From assembly GCA_937959145.1 (NCBI GenBank), contig CALGMC010000178.1, forward strand, positions 1 through 10,215: a stretch of DNA of 10,215 nucleotides, given 5' to 3'. The position numbers and the translations under genes were made by a program. Source of the DNA: an uncultured Chlorobiales bacterium. GTDB lineage: Bacteria; Bacteroidota; Chlorobiia; Chlorobiales; Thermochlorobacteraceae. The notes beneath the pieces were generated by a model that was not told where the DNA came from, made no database searches, and saw only the letters and a list, made by a program, of their open reading frames with translations. This document shows positions 6,080 to 10,215 of this stretch, piece after piece; positions within the stretch are counted from its first letter, which is position 1; every line of letters starts with the position of its first letter.

Positions 6080-8383
6080 TCAAAGTTTAAGTTGCGATTG
6101 ACGGCGGTCGTTTCCTTGTCTTAAATCCAATCCGCCTAACCAATAAGAAGGCTTGCGCCGTTCTCCGCGTCGTCGCCCGTTCTCTTTGGGGTCGCGTTGA
6201 AGTTGGCTTTCGCTTTTGCGGAGCGATTCCAATTCGCGTCGGAGTTTGTGCTCGAAGGCGATAAATCGGGTGAGCGGCACTTCGGGAGCGGACATGATTT
6301 TCACGGAGCGGTCGCTGCTGGCAACGGCGAGTTGGCTTGCGTCGGGGCTGAACACCGCGCTATAAAAGCGACCATATGTGGACTCCATTTCGCGCCCTGT
6401 AAGCACATCCCAAAGTTTAATGCAACAAACTTTGCTCATTCGGTTGAAACTTGTAGAAGCGATGTATTTATCCTTGAAAAGAAAATGAACCGAGTCGACC
6501 CCGTTGTCGTGTCCGTGAAGCGTTTGCAACTCCGAGCCGGTTTGCATATCCCAAATCTTGATGGTTTTATCCCAACTTGACGAGACGAGCATTTTCCCAT
6601 CGGAACTAAATTGAAGATGGGTAACGGCATGCTTGTGCCGATTCAAGGTTCGAAGGTTCTTACCTGTTTTTATGTCCCAAAGTTGAATGGTGTTATCCAT
6701 ACTTGCGGAGGCAAGAATTTGGCTATCGGGACTGAACACGACTTTTGAAATGCTGTTTTGATGCCCTTTTAACTTAAAAGCGATGTCGCCTGTGAAGGTG
6801 TTCCAAACAACAAGTTGCTCGTCGATACCGCCACTGACGAGGTAGCGATTATTGGAACTGAAAGCAAGCGACGAAATGCTTTGGGTATGCTCTTCGAGAA
6901 CGCGGTTGAGCGCGCCTGAACTGACGTCCCAAATAAAAATGCGCTTATCGCTTCCTGCGGCGGCAAGAATGCGATTGTCGGGCGAGAAGGCAAGCGCGTT
7001 GATGGTTTCTTTGGACTTTAAATCGGTGAAGGTTTGGACTTCCGCGCCGCTTTCGACTTCATTGATAATAACTTTCCAACTGGCAGTGGCAACAAGGCGG
7101 CTATCCTGACTGAAACAAATTGCATTGACGCGCAAACTGTGCGACATAATCAGCGACTGCGATTCAAACACGCGCGGTGTCAGTAGCCAACGGCGTGGCT
7201 GTTCAATTTCGCTTCGTGCTTGAAGAATGGAAAAGCAGCTGCGCTCTTTGGTGCGTTTATCAATGTTTTCTAAAATTTGCAAAGCTTGGCTATCCTCGAC
7301 AATCGCGGCGCGCATCTCTTGCATTTTTGAGCGCACCTCCGAGAGCAAGTGGTCGCGAACAATCGCAAGCGAATCCAACGCATTCGGCAACAATGAAAAG
7401 CCTTCGTCCAAAGAGGCTTTGAGCATATAAAATTCGTGCTTTTTTAACAGCCCAATTAAAATCCGCGCACAGTCTCCAATTCTACCGATTGCCAAAAGTG
7501 ATTTCGCCAGCAAGTATTCAAGTTCGGGCGTTGAAAAAATGTAATAAGCCGTCTCGAAATACTCGACGGCGCGTTCATATTCGGCGCGCACATAGCACGA
7601 GACACCCGCATGGAAGTAATACTCCGAACTGAGGCGACGTTTGAGCGACTCGAAATCTTGAATCATGCCTTTGCTTCCTTGCCGTGTGAGCGTAGAAAGC
7701 AGGCGTTTCATTTGCAAGTTGGTTTCCTTTTGAACCGATTGCGCCGCATTGATGAAATACATTTCGGCTTTCGACAAATTTAGAAAGTCGGGGTGGTAGA
7801 GATAGAGCATGCCAATGCGCTGCATCAAGGCGTAGTTGCCGTAGTCGTGCTTTGAGGCACTGACAAGGTTGAGCAAGATTTGAAGCGATTGCTGAAAAAA
7901 ATCATTTTGACGAGTTGCGTCTTTGTAATGATGAAACGCTTTTTCAAGTTGTGAGAACCAGCTCGATTCCGAGTCGCTGATGCGCATGAGCATTTGCAGG
8001 TCGTCGTCTAAAATTTGTGAGACGACTTTCTGGTCGAGCGGAAGCCAAAATCCCCAATCGAGCATCGAGGCAATGTAGGATAAGGTTTCATCGTCCGTTT
8101 TATCCAATTCTTTGGCGATGTTTTGAGCGAGCGTAACGCCGCCAAGAAATGAGCCGGTCATAATTTGCGCCACTTGATACATTTCGCGCGCCACCTTTGA
8201 GTGTGGGTTGCTGATTGGGGCTTGTGCGTATTGTGTCTGCCTGCGCGTCTCGAGTTCTATGGCTTGGCAGACCGCCGCAAGTGTCTCTTTGGAAACGTCA
8301 GATTTTGGGTTCTCGATTAAAAACGCTCGATACTGTGAGAGCGCATCACGATTGAGTTTCGGATTAACTTGAAACGATAACAT
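6080..8383 (-). CDS. TPR-like helical domain plus seven-bladed WD40 propeller protein
   Basis: Probable protein-protein interaction scaffold, 767 aa. Residues 1-410 are mostly helical. A TPR-like hairpin series is clearest at about 254-314 (FHAGVSCYVRAEYERAVEYF, ELEYLLAKSLLAIGRI). Residues 415-699 contain seven WD40 repeats. Repeats 2 to 5 are canonical (for example ALAFSPDNRILAAAGSDKR then IFIWD; VVFSPDSQILASASMDN then IQLWD). Repeats 1, 6 and 7 are degenerate, and repeat 6 has an insertion. Seven repeats make a complete closed propeller. The C-terminal tail (about 713-767) is strongly basic with two R-x-G-x-(D/E)-RR clusters (GRRRGERR, LRQGNDRR). No signal peptide or membrane helix is seen. 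Start ATG 8383 (MLSFQVNPKLN) is chosen because it follows the radical SAM stop by 13 bp; the frame is open to 8536, but that part overlaps the upstream gene. The client molecules are unknown. Confidence 0.88.
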   Translation of the reverse strand: MLSFQVNPKLNRDALSQYRAFLIENPKSDVSKETLAAVCQAIELETRRQTQYAQAPISNPHSKVAREMYQVAQIMTGSFLGGVTLAQNIAKELDKTDDETLSYIASMLDWGFWLPLDQKVVSQILDDDLQMLMRISDSESSWFSQLEKAFHHYKDATRQNDFFQQSLQILLNLVSASKHDYGNYALMQRIGMLYLYHPDFLNLSKAEMYFINAAQSVQKETNLQMKRLLSTLTRQGSKGMIQDFESLKRRLSSEYYFHAGVSCYVRAEYERAVEYFETAYYIFSTPELEYLLAKSLLAIGRIGDCARILIGLLKKHEFYMLKASLDEGFSLLPNALDSLAIVRDHLLSEVRSKMQEMRAAIVEDSQALQILENIDKRTKERSCFSILQARSEIEQPRRWLLTPRVFESQSLIMSHSLRVNAICFSQDSRLVATASWKVIINEVESGAEVQTFTDLKSKETINALAFSPDNRILAAAGSDKRIFIWDVSSGALNRVLEEHTQSISSLAFSSNNRYLVSGGIDEQLVVWNTFTGDIAFKLKGHQNSISKVVFSPDSQILASASMDNTIQLWDIKTGKNLRTLNRHKHAVTHLQFSSDGKMLVSSSWDKTIKIWDMQTGSELQTLHGHDNGVDSVHFLFKDKYIASTSFNRMSKVCCIKLWDVLTGREMESTYGRFYSAVFSPDASQLAVASSDRSVKIMSAPEVPLTRFIAFEHKLRRELESLRKSESQLQRDPKENGRRRGERRKPSYWLGGLDLRQGNDRRQSQLKL

Positions 8384-8396
8384 TCTTACACACGGA

Positions 8397-9890
8397 TTAA
8401 GAGTTAGGCAACGAATCAACAAACGACGACGGTTCAGACGTCCTTTCCGTTGGCGTTGATGCGAAACGCAAGTATTCAGAGTGTGTTTGTTTGAGGCGAA
8501 AGAGCTGTTGGCGCAAATCGCGACGCGAAAGCCCATACATTTGAATATAGGCTAAATTAAACATTAAAATCGCAGGGCGAATCGCAGGCGCATTCAGCGT
8601 GCGCTTGATGGCGTTTTTGAACGTAAATAAACGCTCGGTTAAATCGCAATAACTCTCGATAAAATCTTCAACCGAAATTTGCTTCGGCTTGCAGAGAAGT
8701 TCCTGCCCCCAACTGTATCGGAACGCATAAATATCATCTTTCGGGAACATCAGCCGCCCTTCCGACGCCAAGCGTTCAAAGAGTGCCGTGCCCGGAATCG
8801 GGCGCAAGATGTTAATGCCGGGCACATCGACGCCCGTTTCTTCGATGAAATCATAAAGCAAGCGTGGCGTTTCGAGCGTGTCGCCATCAAGTCCGTAAAT
8901 AAAACTGCCATAAACGCAAATGCCCGCCGCACGAATCGCCTTGATGTTTCGAACCAATGCCGATTCTTTGTTTTGAAACTTGCGGTGCGAGTGATTCGTC
9001 GCATCGTTCACGCCTTCAATGCCCAAGAGCAAGCCCTTACAGCCTGATTTGGCGAAGGCTTCGAGCACTTCGGGTTGTTGTCCGAGCAAGGTGGTGGCTT
9101 GTCCAACCCACTGAATTTTGTAGGGAATGAGTTTGGTGAAGAGTTCAGTTGCGTAGGCGCGGTCGGCGTTAACGGTATCGTCGACGAAGAAAAACACGCG
9201 CTTATCGTCTTTCAAAAAACGCTCGACTTCTTCGACCACATGCGCAATCGGGCGATGCCGAGAGCGATTGCCGTTCATCACATACACATTGCAAAAGTCG
9301 CACCGGTACGGACAGCCGCGCGACGTCTGAATTAAATTCGTCGTAAAGTAACGCTTGATGTTCAGCGCGCGCTTGCTAATTGGACGATAAACGCTAAGGT
9401 CGGGAAGCGTGTCGCTTTGATAACGCGCTTTGAGCGAACCACGCTTCAAATCTTCGAGCAGTTCTTTCCACAAGTCTTCGGCTTCGCCAAGGACGAGGCT
9501 ATCGGCTTCGCTAACGCATGAATCGGGAAAGAGCGTAACATGCGGACCGCCAAGCACCACCTTCACGCCGCGCTCACGAAACTTGCGCGCCACTTCAAAT
9601 GCCGTTTTCGCAAGCCCGGTATGCACCGTAATTCCGACCAAATCCCAATCGCCGTCGAGCGGCAAGTCATCGAAGCGCATATCGCAAATGTGTTGCTCAA
9701 CGCCTTCAACCTCAATCGAGCTCAACACCATCAACGCCGTTGGCGGCACAGCAAACTGCGCACGCTTGATGATGTTTTGCAAAACGGAATCTTTGAATTT
9801 CGTCAAAAGACTAACAGGGGTATCGCTAAAAACGGAGCGCGGACCGTCGACGCCGCTGGCTGAACGGGTAAATACCAAAAGGACTTTCAT
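8397..9890 (-). CDS. Cobalamin-binding-type radical SAM enzyme
   Basis: Likely an S-adenosylmethionine radical enzyme with an N-terminal B12-binding-type Rossmann domain, 497 aa, cytosolic. The N-terminal domain spans about 1-150 with GGPHVTLFPD (114-123) and VLGEAE (133-138). The [4Fe-4S] motif CxxxCxxC is complete (Cys193, Cys197, Cys200 in SRGCPYRCDFC). The SAM TIM barrel follows (VFFFVDDTVNADR, GCKGLLLGIEGVND, YGSFIYGLDGDT). I do not see the cobalamin-ligand motif DxHxxG, as in many class B methylases that bind B12 without it. Related enzymes methylate or cyclise unactivated carbons in tetrapyrroles (BchE, BchQ, BchR), hopanoids (HpnJ, HpnP) and other products; the substrate here cannot be fixed. 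Start ATG 9890 (MKVLLVFTRS) gives the first Rossmann strand. It lies 63 bp after a desaturase-like gene and 13 bp before the WD40 gene. Confidence 0.9.
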   Translation of the reverse strand: MKVLLVFTRSASGVDGPRSVFSDTPVSLLTKFKDSVLQNIIKRAQFAVPPTALMVLSSIEVEGVEQHICDMRFDDLPLDGDWDLVGITVHTGLAKTAFEVARKFRERGVKVVLGGPHVTLFPDSCVSEADSLVLGEAEDLWKELLEDLKRGSLKARYQSDTLPDLSVYRPISKRALNIKRYFTTNLIQTSRGCPYRCDFCNVYVMNGNRSRHRPIAHVVEEVERFLKDDKRVFFFVDDTVNADRAYATELFTKLIPYKIQWVGQATTLLGQQPEVLEAFAKSGCKGLLLGIEGVNDATNHSHRKFQNKESALVRNIKAIRAAGICVYGSFIYGLDGDTLETPRLLYDFIEETGVDVPGINILRPIPGTALFERLASEGRLMFPKDDIYAFRYSWGQELLCKPKQISVEDFIESYCDLTERLFTFKNAIKRTLNAPAIRPAILMFNLAYIQMYGLSRRDLRQQLFRLKQTHSEYLRFASTPTERTSEPSSFVDSLPNS

Positions 9891-9953
9891 TTTTCAATGC
9901 AGTTACTTACAACAAAACTCACAACAAACTGCAAAGAAGATACGAGTTCATCA

Positions 9954-10215
9954 TCAAACTTCACGCACTTCAACGCCTAAACGCAATGCGTTCAAATTTT
10001 CGCGCCAAATAAGAGAGCCGAAAAGCCTATCCCACACCGAAAACATCGACCCAAAGTTCATGTTCGATTCCGCAGGATTCGCAGAGTGATGAAGACGATG
10101 CACATTCGGCGAAGGAACAAGGTAAGAGAGCATGCGGTCGAGCCATATTGGCAGTGCCACGTTGCTGTGGTGCATCAAAATAATCGGGAACGATAGCAAG
10201 TTGTAGAGCAGAATC
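9954..10215 (-). CDS. Sterol desaturase / fatty acid hydroxylase family protein (C-terminal part)
   Basis: This is the C-terminal end of an integral-membrane di-iron oxygenase-like enzyme of the fatty acid hydroxylase superfamily. The frame is open to the window edge (ILLYN precedes LLSFPIILMHHSN), so the start and the first histidine boxes lie outside. Visible are two late histidine clusters, HHSN and HRLHHS, spaced as in this family, with the surrounding consensus LPIWLDRMLSYLVPSPNVHRL and NFGSMFSVWDRLFGSL. The conserved histidines bind the two irons used to hydroxylate or desaturate lipids. The gene ends in tandem stop codons (TGA TGA, 9956-9951). It runs in the same direction as the radical SAM gene 63 bp downstream and may share its transcript. 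The substrate cannot be told from this fragment. Confidence 0.88.
   Translation of the reverse strand, partial: ILLYNLLSFPIILMHHSNVALPIWLDRMLSYLVPSPNVHRLHHSANPAESNMNFGSMFSVWDRLFGSLIWRENLNALRLGVEVREV

Noticed and set aside
8384..8536. Upstream extension of the WD40 protein frame (51 more residues)
   Set aside because: It lies inside the 3' end of the radical SAM gene in another frame, is rich in Arg and Cys as shadow frames often are, and a good ATG exists at 8383 just after that gene's stop.
9905..9928. Imperfect 12-bp tandem repeat (ACTTACAACAAA / ACTCACAACAAA) upstream of the radical SAM gene
   Set aside because: Only two short A/C-rich copies with one mismatch; too weak to call an operator or iteron. 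Worth a glance only if conserved in relatives.
9430..10089. Plus-strand 219-codon open frame opposite the radical SAM and desaturase-like genes
   Set aside because: It spans two supported minus-strand genes, is Ser/Thr/Arg-rich as antisense frames commonly are, and shows no motif.

Overview
The window is compact bacterial chromosome, with genes on both strands and short intergenic gaps. The organism is Gram-negative, because it makes lipid A (lpxD), and it carries subunits of an aerobic haem-copper cytochrome oxidase. The start sites I checked lack clear Shine-Dalgarno sequences. The prs/lpxD spacer holds two exact copies of the Bacteroidota-type -7 promoter element TAnnTTTG. Together these suggest the Bacteroidota/Chlorobi (FCB) group, possibly a Chloroherpeton-like or aerobic Chlorobi lineage. 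The placement is an inference without any marker-gene comparison.

Layout, left to right. Bases 1-729 (+) hold the 3' part of an N4/N6-type DNA methyltransferase whose start lies outside the window. A perfect hairpin terminator (769-796) separates it from a leftward operon: prs (PRPP synthetase, start 2476), then rplY/ctc (ribosomal protein bL25, start 1479). A 102-bp divergent spacer follows, with two symmetric promoter-like elements, and then lpxD (+, 2579-3640). A 79-121 bp spacer with a short palindrome leads to cytochrome c oxidase subunit III (+) and subunit IV (+, 4522-4950). Bases 4951-5070 between convergent genes hold a long hairpin with an internal direct repeat and a 15-bp tandem duplication.

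The right half (5071-10215) is one leftward array of closely packed genes. In transcription order these are the C-terminal part of a sterol-desaturase/fatty-acid-hydroxylase-type membrane enzyme (running off the right edge), a cobalamin-binding-type radical SAM enzyme, a 767-aa TPR-like plus seven-bladed WD40 protein, a 72-aa protein of unknown function, and an ABC ATPase of the COG1101 type. The gaps are 63, 13, 7 and 9 bp, so this is probably one transcription unit.

The left-centre genes are core metabolism: nucleotide precursor, ribosome, outer membrane and respiration. The right-hand cluster is the least explained part. It joins two likely small-molecule or lipid-modifying enzymes to a large scaffold-like propeller protein and a transporter ATPase whose permease and binding protein are not in view. 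I see no rRNA, tRNA, CRISPR array, transposase or prophage gene.
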